A stretch of 32,737 nucleotides of DNA from Gammaproteobacteria bacterium (GTDB lineage: Bacteria; Pseudomonadota; Gammaproteobacteria; Pseudomonadales; Azotimanducaceae): NCBI GenBank assembly GCA_002715785.1, contig PBAA01000018.1, positions 4,128-36,864 on the forward strand. Reading direction: 5' to 3'. The notes below the pieces were generated by a model. The model searched no databases, was not told the origin of the DNA, and was given only the letters and a program-made list of their open reading frames with translations. Of the stretch, positions 8,182 to 16,004 are shown in pieces. A program made the position numbers and the translations under genes. Positions within the stretch are counted from its first letter, which is position 1. Every line of letters begins with the position of its first letter.

Positions 8182-9071
8182 GGTGTTTGATCAATATCGC
8201 CTGAAAATGGCGTTTGCATTTGTGATACGAAGTCGAGCGGATAGCTTCGATTAAGCAATCCGAGTTCCTCGACGTGCCTTGATTTTGGAAGGAAATAGGT
8301 TCCGAAGAGGAGATCCCAAACAATAATATTGTTGCCGTAATTGGAGTTGGCTTCGTCCGATATGCGCGAATGGTGCCATCGATGCAGTTGAGGCCCACTA
8401 ATCAAGTAATTCAAAGGGCCTAATTGAAGCTCAATGTTGCAGTGTTGAAAAAATCCGTTGATGGAATAGAAAACAAAATAGAGTGCAAGTACGTCCTCGC
8501 GTACACCCAGGATGATGAAGGGCAAGGCGTCGAACAAAAATTGGAGTGTTTTATCGATGGGATGAAATCGCCCTACGTTTAACCAATAGAGCTTTTTCGG
8601 TGAATGATGAACAGCGTGAAATTTCCATAACCGACGCGTTTCGTGCATCCAACGATGCAGCCAATAGCGAAAGAAATCGGCGAATAGCACCATCAGACCG
8701 ACTTGCAGACCAATGTTCCACGCGTCTGGCCATAGGCCCAAGGTCCAGCTAGACGACTCTAGTGACGTAAGAACGTAATACGCCACCACAAACGATAATC
8801 CGCGGGGTAACAAGACCTGTACCACCAGCATAAAGAGAGCGTCGGCTGTAACGTCTGACGTTTTTGGTTTCCAATCGATCTTGTGCGGCGTCAGAAATTC
8901 GAACGCGATGACTGAGAAAGCGCCTAGGAAGACGGGCATGTACGTGCTGACATAGATCCCGGCACTGAGATTTAACAGGGTGAAAAAAATCCCGATACAA
9001 CCCACGATCACAATGGGATAGATCGAGTAAGACAGGTAGTGCGTTGCGGATTCCCTGAAACTCAAATACAC
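8178..9071 (-). CDS. Sterol desaturase / fatty acid hydroxylase family protein
   Basis: This 297-residue multi-pass membrane di-iron oxygenase has the full histidine set of the family: HRWMH (H139, H143), HAVHH (H152, H155, H156), an intermediate QH (H210) and HRWHH (H230, H233, H234). Hydrophobic stretches near 15-35, 45-62, 78-103, 120-138 and 180-208 give the expected membrane fold, with the iron site on the cytoplasmic face. Family members hydroxylate or desaturate fatty acids, sterols, carotenoids or ceramides. It is the first gene of the coupled cluster, so it may modify the acyl chain used by the GH3 synthetase (inference). The start is GTG with GAGG just upstream at unusually short spacing; no ATG fits better. 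Confidence 0.9.
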   Translation of the reverse strand: MYLSFRESATHYLSYSIYPIVIVGCIGIFFTLLNLSAGIYVSTYMPVFLGAFSVIAFEFLTPHKIDWKPKTSDVTADALFMLVVQVLLPRGLSFVVAYYVLTSLESSSWTLGLWPDAWNIGLQVGLMVLFADFFRYWLHRWMHETRRLWKFHAVHHSPKKLYWLNVGRFHPIDKTLQFLFDALPFIILGVREDVLALYFVFYSINGFFQHCNIELQLGPLNYLISGPQLHRWHHSRISDEANSNYGNNIIVWDLLFGTYFLPKSRHVEELGLLNRSYPLDFVSQMQTPFSGDIDQTP

Positions 9072-9099
9072 GTCCTCACACGATGTCGTTGTCGACGCT

Positions 9100-9145
9100 C
9101 CGTCCTAGAATAAGACGGCCGGGGACGGAAACCTAATCTCTTAGG
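9100..9145. promoter_or_regulatory. Pair of inverted repeats upstream of the hydroxylase-GH3-enolase cluster
   Basis: The 114-base gap upstream of the hydroxylase contains CCGTC-(9)-GACGG (9100-9118) and CCTAA-TCTC-TTAGG (9132-9145). They sit where a promoter and operator for the minus-strand cluster would be expected. A TATTCT hexamer on the minus strand (9112-9107) lies inside the first repeat and could be a -10 element, but I see no convincing -35. There is no T-run to suggest a terminator for the upstream dioxygenase gene. Operator function is inference. Confidence 0.3.
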
Positions 9146-9185
9146 GTCAGTGTTCTCGCGGTGAAGAAGCCACCGAACGAGACGA

Positions 9186-10052
9186 TCAGTCGCGCCACCA
9201 GGCCACCTTTGCGCTTGGATTAATCACATCCCCGTCCTTGAGTACGTCGATGGGATCGCGACCGTCCACTCCTATACCAAATCGGTGGTAGCCGAGTAAT
9301 CGTTGGAGCATCTTGGGCAGCTCCGCCGCCACCTCACGCGGTACTGATAACAACTGGATTTCCTGCGGTCGTAAGTACGCAACGTTATGGCTCATAAAAA
9401 ACCCGAGGCGTTCTCGATCTTGCGAGGTGTTGGCACCGCCGCCATGCCATAAACCGCCTTCCCACATCAACATTGTTCCAGCGCGCATAGTGACTTGTAA
9501 CGTGTCTATTGATTGATCAACGGGTCGATCGTGCCAATTGTGACTGTAGGGAACAATGTGTGTGGCCCCGTTTTCGACGTCGAAATCGTCGAGCGCAATC
9601 AACGCATTGCAAACGAAGTGAGGATGCGGCCTCTTGATGGGCCAAAGCCCGTCGTCCTGATGCAGGAATTGTTTGGTTTCGCCCGGAAGTAAGTTGAACA
9701 ACGTCGTCACGTTAATTTGAACCCGAGGCCCGAGCACACCTTCGATGAGAGCTCGGATACGGCGATCAAGAAAGAGGTAGTCGACGGCACGGGTTTTCGC
9801 CAGCAAGTTATGTGCCCTCAAGGTCTTGCCGGTGTCTGTACCGATCGCTCGCATTTCGGTGATGCGAACTTCGGTATCAAATGCGTGACGGATCCGAGCG
9901 ATTTCTTCGTCTTGGATAAAATCGGGGATGATGGTGTAGCCCTGGTCCTCAATTTCGGCAACGCGTTGGGTAACGTTGACCCCCTCGACGACGATCGCTT
10001 CGGCTTCAGCCGTTGTCACGAACAGTCCCCTGCAGACCGGTGAGCGATGCAT
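9186..10052 (-). CDS. Phytanoyl-CoA dioxygenase family protein
   Basis: This is a second PhyH-family Fe(II)/2-oxoglutarate oxygenase, 288 residues from the ATG at 10052. Iron ligands are HQDDG (H131, D133) and GLWHGGG (H203); R213/R215 follow as possible 2-oxoglutarate ligands. It differs clearly from the other PhyH gene at 1846-2940 in length and sequence, so it is not a recent duplicate. A GTG at 10019 is an attractive alternative start because AGGGGAC lies 5-6 bases upstream and the first 11 residues from the ATG look unlike a folded domain. It lies 114 bases upstream of the hydroxylase-led cluster on the same strand and may be co-regulated with it. Confidence 0.86.
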   Translation of the reverse strand: MHRSPVCRGLFVTTAEAEAIVVEGVNVTQRVAEIEDQGYTIIPDFIQDEEIARIRHAFDTEVRITEMRAIGTDTGKTLRAHNLLAKTRAVDYLFLDRRIRALIEGVLGPRVQINVTTLFNLLPGETKQFLHQDDGLWPIKRPHPHFVCNALIALDDFDVENGATHIVPYSHNWHDRPVDQSIDTLQVTMRAGTMLMWEGGLWHGGGANTSQDRERLGFFMSHNVAYLRPQEIQLLSVPREVAAELPKMLQRLLGYHRFGIGVDGRDPIDVLKDGDVINPSAKVAWWRD

Positions 10053-10088
10053 TGATGTCGGATCCTTAATCCTCCTCGTGGTACCAGC

Positions 10089-10106
10089 CTCAAAATGGTG
10101 ATTGAG
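10089..10106. repeat. Inverted repeat in a divergent promoter region
   Basis: CTCAA-(8)-TTGAG forms a perfect short inverted repeat inside the 152-base gap between the divergently transcribed dioxygenase and DUF1499 genes. It could be an operator for either gene. Nothing else clear is seen in this gap. Confidence 0.25.
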
Positions 10107-10204
10107 AGGCGTGTGCGAGCAAGCGTTCCATTTTATGGTAGCTGGCGCAAAAGTGAAAAGACGCTCTGTTTTGCCGATCTGGGTTTTCGTGGGATAGTTG
10201 AAGC

Positions 10205-10930
10205 ATGTTTATGAGTTCTCGAGCTTCCCGCTTCGTCTTCGCGGGCGCGTGCGTCGCGGTCCTTATGCTGTTGGTGGGAGCGCTCGGTAGTCGATATGGG
10301 CTTTGGCCGTTTCTCGTTGGGTTTTACTTTCTATTCGCTGGGATTTTAGTGGCACTGATTTGCGCGATTTGGGGTATCGCCGCGTTGGTGTTTTTGCGTG
10401 GGAAGGGCCGTATTGAAGCTCGTGCGCCTTTTGTCTATGGAACGATCCTCAGCGCGCTGGTGTTAGCCATCATGTTTGTGCAGTTCCTTGACGCGAGCCG
10501 TTTGCCTGCAATCCACGATATCTCCACCGATTCAGTCGATCCTCCTGAATTCGACCGTTTGATTGCCGTGCGTGGGACGACCAGTAACGATCTGACATAC
10601 ACCGATGCGGAAAGACAACAACAAGCGATGGCCTATCCGGAGATCAAAACAATGCGTACCCGACGCGATCTAAGCGAAAGTTTTGATCGCGTCTTAGTTG
10701 TGGCCAAAACACTGGGCTGGGAAATCGTTAATAGTGATCGCCGGTCAGGGATTGTCGAATCCACGGCGACGACGTTCTGGTTTGGATTTAAAGACGATGT
10801 CGTGATTCGCATTCGGGAAGAAAACGGAGGGACACTGATTGATTTGCGATCGGTGTCTCGAGTGGGCATGAGTGATTTGGGCGCAAACGCAGAGCGAATT
10901 GCTCGGTTCCTAGCTGAATTTGGCCGTTAA
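10205..10930 (+). CDS. DUF1499 domain membrane protein
   Basis: This 241-residue protein has three predicted membrane segments (about 9-29, 35-65 and 77-96), followed by a soluble DUF1499 domain from about 103 to the end. The DUF1499 signature is visible in YPEIKTMRTRRDLSESFDRV (about 141-160) and later GIVESTATTFWFGFKDDVVIRI. The molecular function of DUF1499 is not known. An alternative ATG at 10211 would shorten the protein by two residues; neither has a strong ribosome site. The stop overlaps the convergent phosphoesterase stop on a shared TTAA, so no terminator fits between them. Confidence 0.85.
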   Translation: MFMSSRASRFVFAGACVAVLMLLVGALGSRYGLWPFLVGFYFLFAGILVALICAIWGIAALVFLRGKGRIEARAPFVYGTILSALVLAIMFVQFLDASRLPAIHDISTDSVDPPEFDRLIAVRGTTSNDLTYTDAERQQQAMAYPEIKTMRTRRDLSESFDRVLVVAKTLGWEIVNSDRRSGIVESTATTFWFGFKDDVVIRIREENGGTLIDLRSVSRVGMSDLGANAERIARFLAEFGR

Positions 10931-11412
10931 AAACGAATTATTTTTGCTTCCAAGGAATCAAGTTCAACGATTCCGATGGCATTCAACCCTTGAATATGTC
11001 CCGCGCATTCTCCGGGATTAAATATCAATTGCGATGAACGATTTTCGATGCGTTGTAAGTGCGTATGGCCATGTAGAGCAAGGTCATGATCTGTCGTCAG
11101 TACGCCATCCAAATCGGCTGGATCGTGCACGATGATGACGCTACGAGATGCCCAGATCACTTCGTAGGGGGGATCTTGGAAGTGAAAACCATGTGCGGCG
11201 ATCGCCGAGTCGAGTGACGCACGCTCCTGGTCGTTATTGCCGAACACCCCGACCAGAGGCGACTTGAGGTCGGCCATCACGTCGAGCGTTTTAGCTTGCG
11301 TGATATCGCCAGTGTGGGCGACTACATCAACGTTCGCGTCGTTGAATAACTCAACAATCCGCGCGACATTCTTGAGGTTATTATGCGTATCGCTAACTAC
11401 CCCTATGCGCAT
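10927..11412 (-). CDS. YfcE/MJ0936-family metallophosphoesterase
   Basis: This 161-residue calcineurin-like phosphoesterase has a complete two-metal site: SDTH (D8, H10), HTGD (D36), GNND (N60, D61), VHD (H96) and GHTH (H116, H118). The size and motif spacing match YfcE/Vps29-type single-domain phosphodiesterases. Known members hydrolyse phosphodiesters such as bis-p-nitrophenyl phosphate in vitro, and physiological substrates are mostly unknown. It starts 74 bases after the thiolase-like gene on the same strand and may be the last gene of that transcription unit. Its stop is shared with the convergent DUF1499 gene over four bases. Confidence 0.9.
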   Translation of the reverse strand: MRIGVVSDTHNNLKNVARIVELFNDANVDVVAHTGDITQAKTLDVMADLKSPLVGVFGNNDQERASLDSAIAAHGFHFQDPPYEVIWASRSVIIVHDPADLDGVLTTDHDLALHGHTHLQRIENRSSQLIFNPGECAGHIQGLNAIGIVELDSLEAKIIRF

Positions 11413-11486
11413 GATGTACCGCCGTAAGACAGCGAACGAGGACCGCCAGCATAAGGGCTGGAAGTCCCCGATTCATTGCTCGTGAA

Positions 11487-12632
11487 TTACGACGCTTTTT
11501 CGAGGATGTGGATCCCGCACGCACTGCCTAACCCGATAACATGAGTTAGCCCAATGCGAGCGCCCTCGACTTGGCGTTGACCTGCTTCACCACGCAGATG
11601 CGTTGATACCTCGTAGATGTTTGCGATGCCTGTCGCTCCGAGCGGATGACCCTTGGAGAGCAAACCACCGGACACGTTTACGGGAACCTTCCCACCTAGT
11701 GCGACTTCTCCTTCGTCAATCATCCGGCCGGCTTCGCCGTCTTCGCAAAGTCCGAGGTTTTCATAATGGAGAATTTCTGCTGTCGCAAAACAGTCGTGTA
11801 ATTCCACCAGGTCGATGTCCTCGGCGCCAAGCCCTGCCATTTCGTAGGCGGCCGCGGCAGCTTTGCGCGTACATGTATTGACGTCGGGCATAACCAGATC
11901 ACGTTCCTGCCATGGATCCGAAGTCAGGACGGAAGCACGTACCTTGATCGCCCGGCTCATTAGGCCGAGTTCCTTAGCTTTCTTTTCGGAGGCGATGATT
12001 GCAGCAGCTGAACCGTCAACGTTGACCGAGCACATGAGTTTTGTATTTGGATACGAAATCATTTCGGCGTTCATCACCGTATCGAGTGGTGTTTCGATCT
12101 GGTACATCGCTTTGGGATTCATCGTCGAGTGGTGATGGTTCTTAACAGAAACTTTCGCGAACTGTTCGAACGTTGTGCCGTAATTTCGAGCATGCTCCAT
12201 ACCCGCCTCAGCGAATACCGACGGCATTGTTCCTGAACCTAGAAGGCCTTCTTTTGAGATACCTTTAGAACCTCCGGCACCGCCTAAAAGACCCTTTCCC
12301 ATCTGCTCGACGCCGACCGCGATCACTAAATCGTAAAGACCTGCCTTGACCGATGCCCACGCCTCCCGGAACGCGGTAGCTCCAGTGGCACACGCATTCG
12401 ATACGTTGACCACGGGAATTCCCGTTTGGCCAATTTCTTGGAGAATGCGCTGACCGACCATGCCGCTGGCTTGGCCCAGATTTCCGCAATAAAGAGCCTC
12501 CATGTCTTGAATGGTTAGGCCGCTGTCGTCGAGGGCTAGGTGGGCGGCTTCAGCGCCGATCTGTGGGACGGTTCTGTCGGGAAATCGCCCGAATTTGATC
12601 ATATCCACACCAACTACATATGCGTCTGTCAT
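11487..12632 (-). CDS. Thiolase family protein (SCP-x/acetyl-CoA acetyltransferase-like)
   Basis: This 381-residue protein belongs to the thiolase superfamily. The nucleophilic cysteine is C81 in NACATGA, the catalytic histidine H329 in GHPLGATG, and a C-terminal cysteine C372 lies in GSACGIH. The segment ELHDCFATAEI, in place of the NEAFA-type loop of classic thiolases, points to the SCP-2/SCP-x-like or lipid-transfer-protein thiolase branch, where some members act as aldolases or ketoacyl-CoA thiolases. It follows a DUF35 zinc-ribbon gene by 11 bases. This pairing is known for thiolases and HMG-CoA synthase in archaea and for Ltp2-type aldolases in steroid degradation, where the DUF35 partner is needed for activity. 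The substrate is unknown. Confidence 0.92.
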   Translation of the reverse strand: MTDAYVVGVDMIKFGRFPDRTVPQIGAEAAHLALDDSGLTIQDMEALYCGNLGQASGMVGQRILQEIGQTGIPVVNVSNACATGATAFREAWASVKAGLYDLVIAVGVEQMGKGLLGGAGGSKGISKEGLLGSGTMPSVFAEAGMEHARNYGTTFEQFAKVSVKNHHHSTMNPKAMYQIETPLDTVMNAEMISYPNTKLMCSVNVDGSAAAIIASEKKAKELGLMSRAIKVRASVLTSDPWQERDLVMPDVNTCTRKAAAAAYEMAGLGAEDIDLVELHDCFATAEILHYENLGLCEDGEAGRMIDEGEVALGGKVPVNVSGGLLSKGHPLGATGIANIYEVSTHLRGEAGQRQVEGARIGLTHVIGLGSACGIHILEKAS

Positions 12633-12643
12633 TTGATGATTCC

Positions 12644-13069
12644 TCAGCTGGCTGCGTTGCTTGGTTGAAAGAAGTAGGAAAGATACGAATTACCTTCCCC
12701 GTCTTTGCGGCCTAGCGCGTCGTCGTACACCACGTCGACGGGCATGCCGAATTCGATTTTTTCCGGTTCGGGATCAACATTGATCAGGTTTCCTTTGATG
12801 GTGCCGCCTCCTTCCAAATCGACAATCGCCGAAATGTAGGGAACGTCAATACCTGGAAAAGATCGATGCACGATGGAATAAGCATATAGGGTACCGCTAT
12901 TGGCCAACGTCACGGTTTCCATTTGATCGCGCTCACCACACTTCGAACAGTTGGCGCGTTCTCCCAAGAAAATCGCTTCACAAGACGAACACTTGTATCC
13001 CTCAAGGTACGGATCGCCATCTTCCGGAATCTTCAGATAGTCAACCGCGGGTAAAGGGTTGTCGGACAT
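12644..13069 (-). CDS. Zn-ribbon OB-fold (DUF35) protein, thiolase partner
   Basis: This 141-residue protein has an N-terminal rubredoxin-like zinc ribbon (CSSC at 27-30, CSKC at 41-44) followed by an OB-fold domain with the DUF35 hallmark of a short acyl-CoA-binding barrel. DUF35 proteins form complexes with thiolase-fold enzymes and can bind CoA or position the acyl substrate. Here the gene precedes the thiolase by 11 bases, so the two very likely act together. I chose the ATG at 13069 because GGGGGAG lies three bases upstream; an ATG at 13093 would add eight residues but lacks a ribosome site. Confidence 0.88.
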   Translation of the reverse strand: MSDNPLPAVDYLKIPEDGDPYLEGYKCSSCEAIFLGERANCSKCGERDQMETVTLANSGTLYAYSIVHRSFPGIDVPYISAIVDLEGGGTIKGNLINVDPEPEKIEFGMPVDVVYDDALGRKDGEGNSYLSYFFQPSNAAS

Positions 13070-13120
13070 AGTCTCCCCCGTGTCCAAATCCATTAACTGT
13101 TAGAGAATACGGTATGGTTG

Positions 13121-13139
13121 CAGCCGATACTAGCGGCTG
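13121..13139. promoter_or_regulatory. Inverted repeat, possible operator between divergent genes
   Basis: CAGCCG-ATACTAG-CGGCTG is a perfect 6-base-arm inverted repeat in the 190-base gap between the divergent DUF35 and flavoprotein genes. Its size and position suit a dimeric repressor of TetR type, but no such regulator gene is visible in the window, so the role is inferred. Confidence 0.35.
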
Positions 13140-13259
13140 AGTTGGTCGGTTTTGAGTCTGATCGTACGTAGGGTTAGAGCGGACGAAAGCCACTTCATCG
13201 ACTACGTCACTGAGAAATTGCATTTTGGTGTAGGTATCAAACCCACTTAACATGCGCGG

Positions 13260-14516
13260 ATGAATCTATCCTCCATATCGGAAGCCTGTCACGTCATCGG
13301 GATTTGCGGAGGGGCGGTTGGTGGTTCGGAGGCTGCCGCACTTATTGCGAAATCCGGATCGATCGCAGTCGTCTTTGAACAAAATATGCGGCCTTACGGG
13401 AAGATCGAGGATGGTCTTCCGCGGTGGCACTCCAAGCTGCGTAACAAAGAGTACGCCAAGATTGACGAGAACCTTTCGACCCCAGGGGTGGTTTTTGTTC
13501 CGGGCACGCGACTGGGTGAAGATCTCTCGTTTTCTTCTCTCTCGAATGATGTCGGTCTAAGCGCTTTAATCCTCGCTCATGGCGCGTGGCGCGACCGCCC
13601 TCTGCCAATCGAGGGTGTTGATCGCTTTATCGGAAATGGGCTGAGCTATCAGAACCCCTTCGTTTATTGGTTCAATCACTACGAGGAAATTGGATTTTCT
13701 GGTGAAAACTTTCCTATCCACGACGACGCCATGGTCATCGGAGGAGGTTTGGCTTCGATCGATGTCTGCAAGATCTTAAACCTTGAGCTATACGCTCGAG
13801 CCTTGGGGGACCGCGGGATTAAAGTTGATATCGAAGAGATGGAAGTGCGGGGAATCCCAAGAACGCTGGAGACGCACGGGCTCGCGGTAGACGACCTCAA
13901 CATTCAAGGCTGCACGCTTTTTTATCGACGAGATAAAGAAGATATGCCTCTTGAGAACGTAAGAAATCCAAGCGCTCAGCGCCTGGAGAAACTCAAAGGC
14001 ACTCGAGCAAAAATCATGGACAAAGTGATTCGGAAGTACTTAGTGCGGTTTTACCCGAATGCTATTCCCGTCGAGGCCGTCGAAAAAGACGGGAGGTTAG
14101 ATGGCTTCATCTTTCAACGGACAAAAATAGTTGATGGGCGAGTTTTAAGAATAGAGAACACTGAGTTCACAACACGTTCAAAACAGATAATTAGCTCGAT
14201 AGGGAGCACGCCCGTACCAATTGATGGCGTACCGATGGAGGGTGAGTTGTACCAGTGGCAAAACAGGGAAGAGGGGCGCCTTGTGGATGGGGTATACGGG
14301 CTCGGCAACGTCCTCACCGGTAAGGGTAATATCGTGGAGAGTCGCCGCAACTCAAAAGAAATCACCCCAAAGGTCGTTGATCAAGCGCTTGCCAGTCCGA
14401 AAATTCCCGCGGACGGGGTTTCGGAGATCATGAGTTTAATTCGAACCCGCTGGGATACCGTCGGATATCCAGGTGAGTACGAAGATTGGATTGCTTCGAA
14501 GCCGCCGGCCGCCTAG
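13260..14516 (+). CDS. FAD/NAD(P)-binding oxidoreductase, adrenodoxin reductase / GltD-like
   Basis: This 418-residue protein looks like a two-dinucleotide-binding-domain flavoprotein. The N-terminal FAD motif is GICGGAVGGSEAA (14-26) and the NAD(P) motif is VIGGGLASIDV (159-169). MRPYGKIEDGLPRWHSK (43-59) aligns with the 'PYG..R.GV.PDH' segment of ferredoxin-NADP+ reductases of adrenodoxin-reductase type, and LAHGAWRDRPLPIEGV with the following 'GA..DR.L.IPG'. Such enzymes pass electrons between NAD(P)H and ferredoxin or another domain. No ferredoxin lies alongside. It is divergent from the DUF35-thiolase pair and convergent with gatB, 36 bases apart. The physiological role is not recognised, and the ribosome site at the chosen ATG is weak. 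Confidence 0.8.
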   Translation: MNLSSISEACHVIGICGGAVGGSEAAALIAKSGSIAVVFEQNMRPYGKIEDGLPRWHSKLRNKEYAKIDENLSTPGVVFVPGTRLGEDLSFSSLSNDVGLSALILAHGAWRDRPLPIEGVDRFIGNGLSYQNPFVYWFNHYEEIGFSGENFPIHDDAMVIGGGLASIDVCKILNLELYARALGDRGIKVDIEEMEVRGIPRTLETHGLAVDDLNIQGCTLFYRRDKEDMPLENVRNPSAQRLEKLKGTRAKIMDKVIRKYLVRFYPNAIPVEAVEKDGRLDGFIFQRTKIVDGRVLRIENTEFTTRSKQIISSIGSTPVPIDGVPMEGELYQWQNREEGRLVDGVYGLGNVLTGKGNIVESRRNSKEITPKVVDQALASPKIPADGVSEIMSLIRTRWDTVGYPGEYEDWIASKPPAA

Positions 14517-14552
14517 GTCTTTATAAGAAAATGGGGCTGTGCCCGGAGCGCC

Positions 14553-16004
14553 TCATGGGGTTGGGGGTAAAACGCTAAGTTCACGACGAAGAATCTCATT
14601 AACTTGTTTGGGATTGGCTTGACCGTTTGTTGCTTTCATAACTTGGCCGACGAAAAAACCGAGTATTTTCTCTTTGCCATCGCGAAACTGTCCGACCTGG
14701 CCGGGGTGGTCGCTGATTATTTGGGATACCACGTTTTCTAATTCGCTAGTGTCGTTTAGTTGTCGCAAACCTTGATTTTCGATGGTTCCGTCCACACTCC
14801 CACCTTCAGCCCATAATGTTTCGAAAACCGACTTCGCAATCTTTCCGGTGATGGTCTCATCTTGGATGCGTTGGATTAGTGTTCCAAGTTCATCGGGTGC
14901 GATTGGGACGTTGGCAAAACTGATTTCGTCGCGGTTGAGCGCGGCGGCGACATCACCGAGGATCCAGTTCGCGGCGAGTTTTACGTCGATCCCACGTTCC
15001 GCTACCGCGTCGAAGTATCTCGCCGCGTTAAGGTCTTCGATGAGGCGACCCTCTTCATAATCGGTAAGACCAAGTTCAAGTACGTATCGGTTTCGTTTTG
15101 CTGTCGGGAGTTCAGGTACCGTCACCCGTACCGATTCAATCATCTCGTCGGTTATGTCGACAGGCAAGAGGTCGGGATCTGGGAAATAACGATAATCGTC
15201 CGATGACTCCTTTGAACGCATGGATCGGGTTTCATCTCGCTCGGAATCATAAAGTCTTGTTTCAAGAACGACTTCGCCACCGGCGTCGAGGACGGCAATT
15301 TGGCGATCTATTTCGTACTCAAGCGCTTTTTCGACGAACCGAAACGAATTGACGTTCTTGATTTCCGTGCGTTCGCCGAGGGTCTCGACCCCCTTGGGCC
15401 GTATGGAAATATTTGCGTCACAGCGCATGGAGCCTTCGTTAAGATTGCCGTCACAGATTTCGAGAGTAGTGACGAGGCCATGTAGCTCTCGAAAATACGC
15501 AGCGGCCTCTGCTGCTGAGTACAATTCGGGCTCAGAGACTATTTCAAGCAAGGGCGTTCCCGCTCGGTTTAGATCAATTCCGGTAAAACCATCGTAAGCG
15601 GTGTGAATGGATTTACCGGCGTCTTCTTCGAGGTGAGCCCGCGTGATGCCAATCTCGCGAATCGATCCGTCGCTGAGGAAAATTGGTAAAGCACCTCGCC
15701 CCACAATGGGTTGGTCGAGTTGACTTATTTGGTAGCCCTTTGGCAAGTCAGGGTAAAAGTAGTTCTTACGATCAAAACGGCACGATGAAGCGATCTCAGC
15801 ATCAATGGCGAGACCGAACTTGATCGCCATACGTATTGGCTCTTCATTTAATACTGGGAGCACACCTGGTAACGCGATGTCGACGGCGTTTGCATTACTG
15901 TTCGGATATTCACCGAAAGAGGTAGCGGCGCGCGAAAATATCTTTGAACGTGTCGCAAGCTGAACATGAACTTCCAATCCAATCACGGCTTCCCATTCAG
16001 TCAT
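14553..16004 (-). CDS. gatB: Asp-tRNA(Asn)/Glu-tRNA(Gln) amidotransferase subunit B
   Basis: GatB binds and phosphorylates the mischarged aminoacyl-tRNA and, with GatA and GatC, converts Glu-tRNA(Gln) or Asp-tRNA(Asn) to the correct amide form. The 483-residue product starts MTEWEAVIGLEVHVQL, includes the family signature DLPKGYQISQ and RCDANISIR, and ends with the tRNA-binding YqeY-like tail. The frame stays open to 16112, but the ATG at 16004 matches the conserved GatB N-terminus and overlaps the gatA stop by eight bases. Gene order gatC-gatA-gatB is conventional. The gene converges on the flavoprotein with no clear terminator between. Confidence 0.97.
   Translation of the reverse strand: MTEWEAVIGLEVHVQLATRSKIFSRAATSFGEYPNSNANAVDIALPGVLPVLNEEPIRMAIKFGLAIDAEIASSCRFDRKNYFYPDLPKGYQISQLDQPIVGRGALPIFLSDGSIREIGITRAHLEEDAGKSIHTAYDGFTGIDLNRAGTPLLEIVSEPELYSAAEAAAYFRELHGLVTTLEICDGNLNEGSMRCDANISIRPKGVETLGERTEIKNVNSFRFVEKALEYEIDRQIAVLDAGGEVVLETRLYDSERDETRSMRSKESSDDYRYFPDPDLLPVDITDEMIESVRVTVPELPTAKRNRYVLELGLTDYEEGRLIEDLNAARYFDAVAERGIDVKLAANWILGDVAAALNRDEISFANVPIAPDELGTLIQRIQDETITGKIAKSVFETLWAEGGSVDGTIENQGLRQLNDTSELENVVSQIISDHPGQVGQFRDGKEKILGFFVGQVMKATNGQANPKQVNEILRRELSVLPPTP

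Noticed and set aside
14532..14545. Small GGGC-TGT-GCCC hairpin between the flavoprotein and gatB
   Set aside because: The stem is four bases and no T-run follows on either strand, so it is not supported as a terminator.
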